NCBI RefSeq assembly: GCF_018424685.1
Contig: NZ_QTKX01000001.1
Location: 1,860,001-1,924,000 of the forward strand
Direction: 5' to 3'
Length of the DNA: 64,000 bases
Origin: Mesobacillus boroniphilus
GTDB taxonomy: Bacteria; Bacillota; Bacilli; Bacillales; Cytobacillaceae
Of this stretch, positions 9,783 to 18,245 are shown one piece after another (positions within the stretch are counted from its first letter, which is position 1; every line of letters begins with the position of its first letter). The position numbers and the translations under genes are program-made. Under the pieces are notes generated by a model. It saw only the letters and a list, made by a program, of their open reading frames with translations, was not told the DNA's origin and searched no databases.

Positions 9783-10583
9783 CTATTCAATGATATTTTC
9801 TAATCCGTAAACAAAAGTATCCATTTTCATGACTGTATCGACAGCAAGTTTCACTCCTGACATAAACGAGCTTCGATTATACGAGTCATGGCGGATCGTT
9901 AATGTTTGACCGTCAGCGCCGAATAACACCTGCTGGTGGGCAATCAGTCCAGGCAGCCTAACAGAGTGTATGTGCATACCTTCATAATCCGCACCGCGGG
10001 CACCTTGAATCGTTTCCTTTTCGTCAGGATGGCCCTGTTTTTTCGGTTCGCGTACATCAGATATCATTTGTGCCGTTTTTACTGCTGTTCCCGATGGAGC
10101 ATCAAGCTTCTGGTCATGGTGCAGCTCAATGATCTCCACGTCATTGAAATACCTGGCAGCCATCTGAGAAAATTTCATCATCAAAACTGCCCCGACCGCA
10201 AAGTTTGGGGCGATGATACAACCTGTTTCATGTTCTGCGCACAGCTGTTCAAGTTCTTCAAGGTCTTCCTTACTGAACCCTGTTGTCCCTACAACTGGGC
10301 GTATTTTATATTTCAAAGCGGTCTTTGTATGGAACATGCCTACTTCAGGTGTCGTCAGATCAATTAGGACATCTGGCTCAACTTCCTGGAGACATTTTTC
10401 GAAATCTGTGTAAATCAAGGCCTTGCTCTCAGGGAAGCCGTCCAGTTCCCCAACCGTTAAACCATCAAACTTTCTATCAACTACTCCCACTAGTTCATAC
10501 GATTCAGTAGAAAGGACGAGGTTTACAGCCTCTTTTCCCATTCTTCCACGTGGTCCTGCAATAACAATCTTAACTTTCTCCAT
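9783..10583 (-). CDS. dapB: 4-hydroxy-tetrahydrodipicolinate reductase DapB
   Basis: 266 residues. It catalyses the NAD(P)H-dependent reduction in the lysine/diaminopimelate pathway. The same pathway yields dipicolinate precursors for spores and diaminopimelate for the wall. The nucleotide-binding loop GPRGRMG (10-16) and the substrate motif [15 protein letters not shown] are intact. AAAGGAG precedes the ATG. It lies between ypjD and mgsA in the operon, with gaps of 14 and 10 bases. Confidence 0.97.
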   Translation of the reverse strand: MEKVKIVIAGPRGRMGKEAVNLVLSTESYELVGVVDRKFDGLTVGELDGFPESKALIYTDFEKCLQEVEPDVLIDLTTPEVGMFHTKTALKYKIRPVVGTTGFSKEDLEELEQLCAEHETGCIIAPNFAVGAVLMMKFSQMAARYFNDVEIIELHHDQKLDAPSGTAVKTAQMISDVREPKKQGHPDEKETIQGARGADYEGMHIHSVRLPGLIAHQQVLFGADGQTLTIRHDSYNRSSFMSGVKLAVDTVMKMDTFVYGLENIIE

Positions 10584-10597
10584 ATCTTTAGTCTCCT

Positions 10598-10930
10598 TTA
10601 GCTGTCTTTTCTCGTCCAGCGGTCTTTGTCTCTTGTATTGAACTTTTTCATGACCATGTTATGTGCTTCTTCAAGGTTTATATTTAAAGAGTTGGCAAAA
10701 CATATCATAACAAATAGCATATCTCCCAGCTCTTCTTCAATTGTCTTTTCTTTTTCATCATTTTTCTTTGGTTTCTCGCCATAATAATGATTTACCTCAC
10801 GTGCCAGCTCCCCGAGCTCCTCGGTCATGCGTGCAGTCAAAGCAAGCGGACTGAAGTAACCTTCTTTAAATTGGCTTATATAAGTATCCACTTCCTGCTG
10901 GAGTTCTTTCATCGTTTTATTGCCACTCAA
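10598..10930 (-). CDS. ypjD: MazG-like nucleotide pyrophosphohydrolase (YpjD)
   Basis: 110 residues, a single MazG-type helical domain. The metal-binding pattern [10 protein letters not shown] and EEELGDMLF (ExxE plus ExxD) is clear, as is the conserved [12 protein letters not shown]-terminus. Such proteins hydrolyse non-canonical NTPs to NMP and pyrophosphate; the actual substrate is not shown. A TTG at 10930 with GGGTGAG upstream is taken as start because it gives the usual N-terminus; a GTG at 10939 is the alternative. First gene of the seven-gene operon, 41 bases below its promoter. Confidence 0.88.
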   Translation of the reverse strand: MSGNKTMKELQQEVDTYISQFKEGYFSPLALTARMTEELGELAREVNHYYGEKPKKNDEKEKTIEEELGDMLFVMICFANSLNINLEEAHNMVMKKFNTRDKDRWTRKDS

Positions 10931-10970
10931 GAAACTCACCCAACCTTTTTATGTATGTTTATCTATATCG

Positions 10971-10999
10971 ATGTTAGCTTAATGGAGGTGCTTTGACAA
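10971..10999 (-). promoter_or_regulatory. Sigma-A-type promoter of the ypjD-birA operon
   Basis: Minus-strand TTGTCA (5 of 6) and TAACAT (4 of 6) separated by exactly 17 bases, 41 bases before the ypjD start. There are no internal gaps long enough for an obvious second promoter until panB, so it probably drives ypjD, dapB, mgsA, bshB1, bshA, cca and birA. Confidence 0.7.
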
Positions 11000-11126
11000 A
11001 TATTTTTATTTCAAACTATTTTTCTGCAGACTGTCTCAAAGCATTTTTCTGACCAAATACTCCAGGCGCAAAATAAGAAATGGAACATAGAAGATTCCGA
11101 CTTTTCAAGCCCCCTCCTGTAAAAGA

Positions 11127-11155
11127 TTGCCCTTGTTGGTTATATTTTATATAAT
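11127..11155 (+). promoter_or_regulatory. Sigma-A-type promoter of ypjC
   Basis: TTGCCC (4 of 6), 17-base spacer, perfect TATAAT, about 50 bases ahead of the GTG start of ypjC. It is divergent from the ypjD promoter, with about 130 bases between the two. Confidence 0.7.
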
Positions 11156-11207
11156 ATAAGCGCTTTGTTAGGTAAAATTTCAGTCGTACTATTAGGAGGA
11201 ATAAATC

Positions 11208-12080
11208 GTGCTTAACGGCTTAAAAATCAAAAACATCTTATTCATTTTGTTTGGTGCGGCTATTTTCTCATTCGGACTTGTTCATTTCAATATGCAGAAT
11301 AACCTCGCAGAAGGGGGTTTCACCGGGATTACACTTTTGCTTTATTTTGTATTCGGGTGGTCTCCTTCCATTACTAACCTATTATTAAACTTGCCGCTTT
11401 TTTTCATAGGATGGAAGCTGCTTGGCCGAAATGTATTTATTTATACAATTATAGGAACAGTAGGTGTCTCTATTTTTCTGGGCATATTCCAAAAATATCA
11501 AATCGAGATGCCCTTATATGAGGACTTATTTTTAGCGGCCTTGTTTGCAGGGGTGTTCATCGGCATCGGTCTTGGAATCATATTCCGTTATGGCGGCACT
11601 ACGGGCGGAGTCGACATCATCGCCAGACTGGCTCAGAAGTATTTTGGATGGACAATGGGCCGGACCATGTTCATGTTTGACTTTGGTGTCATTACACTTT
11701 CACTTATTACATATTTGAACTACAGGGAAGCCATGTATACACTTGTGGTCGTTTTTGTAGGGGCCAGGGTGATTGATTTTATGCAGGAAGGTTCCTACGC
11801 TGCAAGAGGAGCAATGATCATCTCGGAGAAAAATGAGGATATCGCAGCGAAAATCATGAAAGAAATGGACCGCGGAGTTACCAGCCTAAAAGCTGTAGGC
11901 TCTTATACGAAAGCGGAAAGAGATGTTTTATACTGCGTGGTCGCTAAGAATGAAATCGTCCGTTTGAAAAGTGTCATAAATTCAGTTGATCCCCACGCAT
12001 TTGTATCGGTTACTGTTGTCCATGATGTACTGGGAGAAGGATTTACGCTAGATGAAAATAAACTGCCTCTTGAAAGATAA
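11208..12080 (+). CDS. ypjC: YitT-family membrane protein YpjC
   Basis: 290 residues. About five hydrophobic segments in the first 190 residues form the YitT (DUF161) membrane part, containing the typical NNLAEGGFTGI and GGTTGGVDIIARL motifs. A cytoplasmic DUF2179 domain follows from about residue 205. The GTG start has AGGAGG at 8 bases. The function of the family is not established; B. subtilis has several paralogues. Single-gene transcript ending in a strong hairpin. Confidence 0.92.
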   Translation: MLNGLKIKNILFILFGAAIFSFGLVHFNMQNNLAEGGFTGITLLLYFVFGWSPSITNLLLNLPLFFIGWKLLGRNVFIYTIIGTVGVSIFLGIFQKYQIEMPLYEDLFLAALFAGVFIGIGLGIIFRYGGTTGGVDIIARLAQKYFGWTMGRTMFMFDFGVITLSLITYLNYREAMYTLVVVFVGARVIDFMQEGSYAARGAMIISEKNEDIAAKIMKEMDRGVTSLKAVGSYTKAERDVLYCVVAKNEIVRLKSVINSVDPHAFVSVTVVHDVLGEGFTLDENKLPLER

Positions 12081-12110
12081 AAAATCCGGATGATTATCCG
12101 GATTTTTTTT
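12081..12110. terminator. Bidirectional terminator between ypjC and the metalloprotease gene
   Basis: A perfect AATCCGGAT/ATCCGGATT stem with T-rich flanks on both strands (eight T residues on plus, A-run on the other side). It begins at the ypjC stop codon and reaches the stop codon of the converging gene. Confidence 0.85.
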
Positions 12111-12789
12111 ATTCTTCACTACTAGTCATTCCTGTGTAAATCATTACTAAACGAACAAGTTCAAGAACCGCAACAGCTGCTGCAGCTACATAGGTCAAAG
12201 CTGCGGCATTCAATACTTTCTTCGTTTCTCTTTCTTCATCATTCCTGATGATCCCAGCTGAAACTACCTGTTCCATTGCACGGTTCGATGCATTGAATTC
12301 AACCGGCAAAGTTACCAATTGGAATACTACAGCCGCGGCCATGAAAAGGATACCTAGTAAAAGCAATCCGCTTAATTGAGCAAAAATCCCAATTAGGATC
12401 AGAATCCAGGAAAAGTTTGAACCTAAGCTTGCCACTGGAACAAGCGCATGGCGGAATCTAAGGTACGAATAGTCTTCAGCATCCTGAATCGCATGGCCTA
12501 CTTCGTGAGCAGCAATTGCAGCGGCTGCGACTGAATGGCCAAAAAAGTTATCTGAAGATAGACGGACAACCTTTGAACGCGGGTCGTAGTGGTCACTTAA
12601 ATAACCTCTGGTTTCTTCGACACCAACATTGTATAAACCGTTATTATCGAGAATTTTACGAGCCACCTCTGCACCCGTCATATGGGACGAAGAAGCCACC
12701 TGTGAATATTTCTTGTATGCCCCTTTTACCTTGAATTGAGCCCATAACGGGATCAAAATAATTAGCGCAAAATAGATTATTATAGACAT
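12109..12789 (-). CDS. YugP-type zinc metalloprotease, membrane-bound
   Basis: 226 residues with a zinc-binding HEVGH (residues 95-99) and four hydrophobic segments: one at the N-terminus, two around residues 120-165 and one near 195-215. It matches the Zn-peptidase_2 (YugP) family, whose substrates are unknown. AGGGGAGG precedes the ATG. In B. subtilis the yugP gene is elsewhere, so its place between ypjC and ypjB is an insertion relative to that order. It ends on a bidirectional hairpin shared with ypjC. Confidence 0.88.
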   Translation of the reverse strand: MSIIIYFALIILIPLWAQFKVKGAYKKYSQVASSSHMTGAEVARKILDNNGLYNVGVEETRGYLSDHYDPRSKVVRLSSDNFFGHSVAAAAIAAHEVGHAIQDAEDYSYLRFRHALVPVASLGSNFSWILILIGIFAQLSGLLLLGILFMAAAVVFQLVTLPVEFNASNRAMEQVVSAGIIRNDEERETKKVLNAAALTYVAAAAVAVLELVRLVMIYTGMTSSEE

Positions 12790-12850
12790 CTAGTACCTCC
12801 CCTTACATCTCATGATGTTATCACTATTTTATAAATACTAGAATAAGGTG

Positions 12851-13645
12851 TCAATTCTTATGTTCTTTTTGGACATTTTTCTTTTTATCATGATCGCCTT
12901 TATATTTTCTCCAGCCTACATAGGACAATGTAAGGATTATGATGCTTCCAGTAGAAATCATTACCCACCACAGTGAAGGATCCGCTTCATCCTCCGTCAT
13001 ATCATCAAAGATATTCTGTAAATCCGATTCAAGTTCTTCAAGTTCTTCCTGGCTTGAAGCCTCTTGTAAAACCTGAGGCCGGTACTGGTCAATAAAACTT
13101 ACTTTAGCATCGACTTTTTGGATTCTTTCCGGATTGATGTCAATCTTCATACTAGGATAAATCACATTGTATAAAGACAGGAACGAATTAAGGTTCGAAT
13201 GGAATTGGTCATTGTCACCGTCATATGCAGCAGTCTTCATATCATTGAAAACAGTCATGATTGGCCCTTCCATCTCTGTCCATAATGGCTGGTGGGTAGA
13301 AGCAATCGCATCAATTACAAGCCTGAATTTTGTAACCCTGTTCATCCTTTCAGCATGTCCTAAATCCGCGTTTGCTAACGCTTCAACTGCTTCATCATGC
13401 GCTACAGTGATAATCCGCAATTCATCCATGGTAAATGGCCGTCCATCACCTGTGACCAGCAAGAATTCTTCTGAAAAATGATTCAACAATCTGTTTGCAT
13501 CTTCATAACGGTGGAGTTTAACCATTTGCAGCGCTTGGTCTGATATATTGTCAAGTTCTTCAACAGGCGACTGTGGTTCTGCGTATGCTGCGAACGGCGC
13601 AAACAAAAAAAGCACCGAAAATAATAAAAGAAATTTTGCTCTCAT
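12851..13645 (-). CDS. ypjB: Sporulation protein YpjB
   Basis: 264 residues. A signal peptide (AKFLLLFSVLFLFAPFAAYA) and a single C-terminal transmembrane helix (about residues 230-250, ending in a Lys-rich tail) place most of the chain outside the membrane, anchored by its C-terminus. The family is linked to sporulation in B. subtilis; biochemical role unknown. The ATG at 13645 follows a GGGGGG-rich ribosome site; an upstream in-frame extension lacks one. It follows ypjA by 69 bases. Confidence 0.88.
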   Translation of the reverse strand: MRAKFLLLFSVLFLFAPFAAYAEPQSPVEELDNISDQALQMVKLHRYEDANRLLNHFSEEFLLVTGDGRPFTMDELRIITVAHDEAVEALANADLGHAERMNRVTKFRLVIDAIASTHQPLWTEMEGPIMTVFNDMKTAAYDGDNDQFHSNLNSFLSLYNVIYPSMKIDINPERIQKVDAKVSFIDQYRPQVLQEASSQEELEELESDLQNIFDDMTEDEADPSLWWVMISTGSIIILTLSYVGWRKYKGDHDKKKNVQKEHKN

Positions 13646-13714
13646 TCCTGTCCCCCCTCTAAATACTATTAAAATGTATGAGAGGGTGGACAAGGTTAGA
13701 CCAAAATTCAAGGG

Positions 13715-14320
13715 TTATCTTGATCTTTTTAGCGAAAGGGAGAATCGCTCGGGCCGCAGCCCGAAGTAATATCCAACAGCGATCGAGAATATGCTCAGCC
13801 AAAATGTAAAATACGCAATCTGGTCCATGTATAAATCTAGCGTATGGTACCTTGGCATCATTTCGAAAACATAATCAATGATTTCATTATGTAGAACGAC
13901 TATTGCAGCTACAATCAAATGCCATGACTTCATTCGATAAAAAGGAGCATATAAGACCCCTTCCACTGCCATGGCAAAATGAGATGCCATCAGCATAAGC
14001 CCAATCAAATCAAGCTGACCTGAAACGAAGAAAACCATTAAATTCATGACTACTGCCCAAAGGCCATACTTGACTAAACTAACGATAGCCAATGCCTCCA
14101 TAAGCGGCCAGTTTTTCCCCATAAGAAATGCCCCTAAAACGAATACAAAGAACAGGCTTGCTGTAGGACTATCAGGTACAAAAAGAAGAAATTCTGGCGG
14201 TGTATCAATAAGCTGCCATTTGTACCAATAGTATCCATAAGTTGTCCCTAATACATTTACCCAAAATAACAGCCATAAGACGGATCTGTTCCCTAGCAAA
14301 GGGTATAATCTTTTTATCAT
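13715..14320 (-). CDS. ypjA: DUF1405 membrane protein YpjA
   Basis: 201 residues, about six hydrophobic segments, no catalytic motif that I recognise. It corresponds in position and length to B. subtilis YpjA (DUF1405), of unknown function. TGGAG is 9 bases before the ATG at 14320; two earlier in-frame starts lack a good site. The gene sits between the bc-complex terminator and ypjB, as in B. subtilis. Confidence 0.85.
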   Translation of the reverse strand: MIKRLYPLLGNRSVLWLLFWVNVLGTTYGYYWYKWQLIDTPPEFLLFVPDSPTASLFFVFVLGAFLMGKNWPLMEALAIVSLVKYGLWAVVMNLMVFFVSGQLDLIGLMLMASHFAMAVEGVLYAPFYRMKSWHLIVAAIVVLHNEIIDYVFEMMPRYHTLDLYMDQIAYFTFWLSIFSIAVGYYFGLRPERFSLSLKRSR

Positions 14321-14520
14321 CTTGACGGTCTCCATTCCCAAGTTTTCTATCACTATTATTACAGTTTATAGATAATAAACCAAGTTTTCCTTGCATGTTT
14401 TTGAGGCTTTTTATAGAATTTCATCCATTCCTAGTTGAGTTGTCTTCTCTCCAACAGTTCCTATAAGAATATGGATGCAAGGTATAAAAAAAACAGCCAT
14501 ATTACGAATACAGATTGCAT

Positions 14521-14555
14521 AAAAAAGAACCTGCAAGTTTCCTTACAGGTTCTTT
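14521..14555 (-). terminator. Terminator of the qcrABC operon
   Basis: AAAGAACCTG / CAGGTTCTTT stem (10 bp, 12-base loop) followed on the minus strand by six T residues, starting 7 bases past the qcrC stop codon. Confidence 0.88.
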
Positions 14556-14561
14556 GACATA

Positions 14562-15320
14562 TTACTCGCTAAGGCCGTCGATGAATTCAGCAAGAGTCTG
14601 AAGTTCTTCGTCTGTTCCTTTGAAGACTGCAGGCATGCTTCCTTTACCATTCTTGGCAACATCAGCAATTTCTTCAGCATTCATTTTTGTATCTAACAAA
14701 CTTGGCGCAGCTGCACCACCGGCAAGTTCGCCGCCATGGCAGGAAGTACAAGTTTGCGCCTGTGCAATTTTGTATCCATCAGAATTCTTGTCGATTTCAA
14801 CATCCACAATCTGTCCCTGTTTCTTGGCTGCTTCCCAGTCATGGTGGGCAACAGATTCCCAAGTAAGGTAGAAGACTGAAGCGAGCGACAACAGCATGAA
14901 ACCTGTCGCAAGCGGACGCTTTGATGGACGGCGTTCTGGGCCGCGGTCAATAAATGGAGCCAACATTAGTGCACCAAACGCAAGGCCTGGAATAACTAAT
15001 GCCCCTATTACAGTATATGGACCAGAAGCATAAGAATATTTAAGCAATTGATATAAGAATAAGAAATACCAGTCTGGCAATGGAATATACGCTGTATCAG
15101 TAGGATCGGCAATCCTCTCAAGCGGAGACGGGTGAGCGATAGTCAAGCTCAAGTATCCGATTAGGAAGACAGCACCAACCATCCATTCCTTCAACAGGAA
15201 GTTAGGCCAAAACGCTTCCGTTTTGCCAGGGTATTCCGAGTAATCTTTCGGAATATTAGGCTTGCGTTCTGCAGGGACACGAGAGTCTCCTACGAACTTC
15301 ATACCTTTACCACGATGCAT
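14562..15320 (-). CDS. qcrC: Menaquinol:cytochrome c reductase cytochrome b/c subunit QcrC
   Basis: 252 residues. It fuses a subunit IV-like membrane part, which contains the quinol-site motif PDWYF near residue 83, to a C-terminal cytochrome c domain with heme motif CTSCH (191-195) and distal Met in KGSMPAVF. Together with QcrA and QcrB it passes electrons from menaquinol to cytochrome c and moves protons. GGAGGGG precedes the ATG. Three transmembrane helices are visible (about 45-65, 100-122, 138-155). Confidence 0.97.
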   Translation of the reverse strand: MHRGKGMKFVGDSRVPAERKPNIPKDYSEYPGKTEAFWPNFLLKEWMVGAVFLIGYLSLTIAHPSPLERIADPTDTAYIPLPDWYFLFLYQLLKYSYASGPYTVIGALVIPGLAFGALMLAPFIDRGPERRPSKRPLATGFMLLSLASVFYLTWESVAHHDWEAAKKQGQIVDVEIDKNSDGYKIAQAQTCTSCHGGELAGGAAAPSLLDTKMNAEEIADVAKNGKGSMPAVFKGTDEELQTLAEFIDGLSE

Positions 15321-15388
15321 CGAGCAATCCCCTCCTTTTTCCGTATCATTGGGCGAATCTCAATTCGCACAACTTTTTCATTCGAATT

Positions 15389-16063
15389 TTACAATGGACC
15401 AGAAATACCTTGCTTACGAATCATCAGGAAGTGCGCTCCCATCAAGCCTAATAGTGCAGCAGGCAAGAAGAAGACGTGGATCGCAAAGAAACGAGTCAAG
15501 GTTTGAGCACCAACGATTGTTGAATGTCCGGATAGCAGTATTTTAATGTATGGCCCAATTAATGGGACAGCTTCTGCAATCTGCAATGTAACCTTGGTTG
15601 CGAATAATGCTTTCATATCCCATGGAAGCAAGTATCCTGTCAAGCCAAGAGCCAACATTACGAAGAAAATTAAAACTCCGACAACCCAGTTCAATTCACG
15701 AGGTTTCTTATAAGCGCCCTGGAAGAACACGCGAAGCGTATGTAAGAACATCATAACGATGACAAGGCTCGCACCCCAGTGATGCATTCCGCGGACAATT
15801 TGTCCAAACGCTACCTGGTTTTGAAGATAATAAACAGATTCCCATGCATTCTTGATGTCCGGCACATAATACATTGTCAGGAACATTCCAGAAAGAATCT
15901 GAATGACAGTGATGAAAAACGTCAGACCGCCAAAGCAATACACGAACGCAGAAAAATGGTGCGCCGGGTTAACGTGCTCAGGAACCTCATGGTCTGCAAT
16001 ATCGCGCCACAAAGGCGTAATATCTAAACGCTCATCTACCCAATCGTAAATTTTGTTTAACAA
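15389..16063 (-). CDS. qcrB: Menaquinol:cytochrome c reductase cytochrome b subunit QcrB
   Basis: 224 residues, the b6-type short cytochrome b with four transmembrane helices. The two heme b groups are held by His pairs in helices B and D (HHWGAS in helix B). Cys43 in VYCFGG is the residue known in B. subtilis QcrB to bind an extra heme covalently. GLTGYLLPWD is the quinol-side motif. The start is TTG, preceded by AAGGGGGCG, 3 bases after qcrA. Confidence 0.97.
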   Translation of the reverse strand: MLNKIYDWVDERLDITPLWRDIADHEVPEHVNPAHHFSAFVYCFGGLTFFITVIQILSGMFLTMYYVPDIKNAWESVYYLQNQVAFGQIVRGMHHWGASLVIVMMFLHTLRVFFQGAYKKPRELNWVVGVLIFFVMLALGLTGYLLPWDMKALFATKVTLQIAEAVPLIGPYIKILLSGHSTIVGAQTLTRFFAIHVFFLPAALLGLMGAHFLMIRKQGISGPL

Positions 16064-16066
16064 AGA

Positions 16067-16573
16067 TTACGCCCCCTTTCGTGGTTCGGCTTTTCCTACA
16101 TAAAGGAACCCGTCTTTTTCTTTTGTTGGATATACATCCAATGGTGCCAATGGCGGTGTGCCTGGCACGTTCGTACCGTCCTTTTCGTAAAGGCCGTAAT
16201 GGCAAGGACAGAAGAACATGTTCGGATTTTTCTTATCCGTATTCCAGTCTACAACACAACCAAGGTGTTTACATACTGGTGACAGGGCAATAATCTCCCC
16301 GCCTTCGTTCTTAAATACCCAAGCAGTTCCAGTTTCTTCGGATTCATACCATGCATCTTTTTGTGTGAAAGTAAAGTTGACTTTTTGCGGTTCATTTGTG
16401 ATATCTGCGATCTTCAATGGAGTCGCGATAAAATCTCCCGCATCTTCACCCTTAAGTACAGGATCAACGGCAAAACGAACCATTGGCATCAGCATCCCTG
16501 CAGCCATGAAACCGCCTACACCTGTTAGAGTATAGTTTAAGAATTGACGTCTTGAAACACGATGCTTACTCAC
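16067..16573 (-). CDS. qcrA: Rieske iron-sulfur subunit QcrA
   Basis: 168 residues. A twin-arginine signal-anchor (SRRQFLNY followed by a hydrophobic segment, residues 7-30) exports the folded domain. The Rieske 2Fe-2S ligands are C101/H103 and C122/H125, with the C106-C124 disulfide pair. It takes the first electron from menaquinol in the bc complex. GTG start with AGGGGGG upstream. First gene of qcrA-qcrB-qcrC, with its own promoter about 75 bases ahead. Confidence 0.97.
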   Translation of the reverse strand: MSKHRVSRRQFLNYTLTGVGGFMAAGMLMPMVRFAVDPVLKGEDAGDFIATPLKIADITNEPQKVNFTFTQKDAWYESEETGTAWVFKNEGGEIIALSPVCKHLGCVVDWNTDKKNPNMFFCPCHYGLYEKDGTNVPGTPPLAPLDVYPTKEKDGFLYVGKAEPRKGA

Positions 16574-16649
16574 GCTATTCCCCCCTCTATTCCCAAGTTA
16601 AGTCCCCAACGGACATAATTTAAACACATTTTAAAACTAGGACATAACC

Positions 16650-16678
16650 ATGATATATCAATCTCATTACAAAATCAA
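16650..16678 (-). promoter_or_regulatory. Promoter of qcrABC
   Basis: Minus-strand TTGATT (4 of 6), 17-base spacer, TATCAT (5 of 6), about 75 bases ahead of qcrA. Confidence 0.65.
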
Positions 16679-16729
16679 TATAATACTATGTTGAAAACAT
16701 TTTTCGCAGTGATAAAAATAACAACCCGG

Positions 16730-17185
16730 TTAATCCTCTTGCCATTTCTCAGTAAACAAAGATAATAGCTGATTTACCTGTTCCTTCACAATTGCCACCT
16801 TTTGCTGCTCCTGCATATGCTCCAGAGACAATGATGGCAGCCATAGCACGTTACCTGACAAATCCTTCTCATGCTGCCTCCAGCTGCTGTCAGAGGTGAT
16901 ATAAAACACATGCTTGAACTGCTTGTCCAATAAAGTGTTTTCCCATTCCTTCAAAGTTATTATGCTAGCTTCAAGTCCCTTTATGTACACAAATTCAGGC
17001 AATAAGAATATACGCCCCTTAAATTGCTTTTCTAGCTGTGTAGAAAGGATTCCGATGAATTCTGCCATCGAGGCATTTTGTTTCATGTCTTCCCCGAAAG
17101 AAACTGGCAATAGCGGTACGATTGCCGTGTCTACATACTCAGCGGCTTTCTGGTACATCTCTACATCTGCTGCCACCCATCTCAT
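16730..17185 (-). CDS. ypiF: YpiF family protein (DUF2487)
   Basis: 151 residues, cytoplasmic, no signal or membrane segment. It matches YpiF by length and by its place upstream of qcrA. A Trp-rich N-terminus (MRWVAADVEMY) and a central VYIKGLE are visible; I recognise no catalytic motif, and the function is unknown. GGAG lies near the ATG. It is separated from ypiB by 460 bases including a terminator and a repeat array, so it probably has its own promoter. Confidence 0.82.
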   Translation of the reverse strand: MRWVAADVEMYQKAAEYVDTAIVPLLPVSFGEDMKQNASMAEFIGILSTQLEKQFKGRIFLLPEFVYIKGLEASIITLKEWENTLLDKQFKHVFYITSDSSWRQHEKDLSGNVLWLPSLSLEHMQEQQKVAIVKEQVNQLLSLFTEKWQED

Positions 17186-17393
17186 AAAACCAACTCCATC
17201 ATTCTATTAGGATCCAGTCGTAAATAATCGCTATCTAAAGCCCTTATTTACATCCATTCTATAATATCATGATTAAAAATAGTTTTCGAATCGTTTGGTG
17301 AGAGAGGGGTTTTTGTGATTGAGATTTATGAAGCCGATCATTGAGTAGGCGTGTCTGCAGCTCTACGCTGAGGATTGGTCTTTATTTAGCAGG

Positions 17394-17590
17394 GTCAGAC
17401 AAAATGACGGCTACTCCTCTTTGCTTTGTCCGAAGTCAATCTATGTTCAGACAAAACCCTAGCTATTCCCCATAGTTTTGTCCGAAGTCATCACGGGTTC
17501 ACACAAACTCACTGCTCCAGCCCCGAAATCTTGTCCGAGACCACCCCAGACTCTAGCCAAACCGACGGCTTGCTCTCAAATGTTCCATCA
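17394..17590. repeat. Array of degenerate ~52-bp repeats, each an imperfect hairpin
   Basis: Units begin with TCAGACAAAA-like sequence at 17395, 17447, 17499 (variant TCACAC) and 17546 and contain TTTTGTCCGAAGTCA-like sequence at 17425, 17476 and 17530. The first two intervals are exactly 52 bases and the third is 47. Within a unit GACAAAA can pair with TTTTGTC. Similarity decays from left to right. No gene is visible in 17186-17623. Confidence 0.75.
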
Positions 17591-17623
17591 CCCAAAACAT
17601 CTCGTCCCAAAAAACAAACAAAA

Positions 17624-17650
17624 TAAAAAGCCTGCTATCAAAAGCAAGCT
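17624..17650 (-). terminator. Terminator of ypiA-ypiB
   Basis: AGCCTGCT / AGCAAGCT pairs (8 bp, one G-U) over the ypiB stop codon, followed by a T-rich tract on the minus strand. Confidence 0.65.
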
Positions 17651-18203
17651 ATAACGAATTGACTGCGCCTAATCTTTTTAATTGTTCTGTAAGATGTTCG
17701 AAGGCTTCCTGGTCCTGGCTGTCCAGTGCTTCATCAATCAAGGTCAGCAGTTTGTCTTTTTGGAACTTTTGGATACTTTCCTCAAGGAATCTTTCTGCTA
17801 CCATCTTGTCACTTTCACTGATTTGGAGCTGGCCTGGAACATAAGGGTTTTCTTCCAGTACTGCCGCAAACTGGTGGGCTTTGTTTGAAGCATGGAAATT
17901 CAATTGGATGTAAATTTCTTCTTCCCTGTTCAAACGAATGTCGTGGAAAGACTTTTCAGCATCTGTCGTCATCACATTTTCCTTAAAGAACCGGAATGGT
18001 ACTTCATCCACGCAATGGGTCGACATCACTAATCCCCTAGGACAATACTGTGCATTTTCCACAAAGTGCACTTTTTCCATCAGCTGGTCATGGCTCATCA
18101 AGTAGTTAAGGATCCAAACGCATTCCCGCCTTTTAAGCTGGTAATGGTTTAAAAACCAGCGGATAAAATCCTTTTTCTCGTTGACAGATACAGGGGTTGT
18201 CAT
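17649..18203 (-). CDS. ypiB: UPF0302 family protein YpiB
   Basis: 184 residues, cytoplasmic. The conserved stretch [19 protein letters not shown] and [19 protein letters not shown] identify the YpiB/UPF0302 family, whose function is not established. GGAGG is 9 bases before the ATG at 18203; an upstream ATG lacks a ribosome site. It follows ypiA by 42 bases and ends in a terminator. Confidence 0.88.
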   Translation of the reverse strand: MTTPVSVNEKKDFIRWFLNHYQLKRRECVWILNYLMSHDQLMEKVHFVENAQYCPRGLVMSTHCVDEVPFRFFKENVMTTDAEKSFHDIRLNREEEIYIQLNFHASNKAHQFAAVLEENPYVPGQLQISESDKMVAERFLEESIQKFQKDKLLTLIDEALDSQDQEAFEHLTEQLKRLGAVNSL

Positions 18204-18245
18204 TTTTGAATCCCTCCTCTGCATAACTCAAATTTTTTGTTAAGG

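Noticed and set aside
17394..17590. CRISPR array
   Set aside because: Units are degenerate along their full length with no unique spacers and no cas genes nearby.
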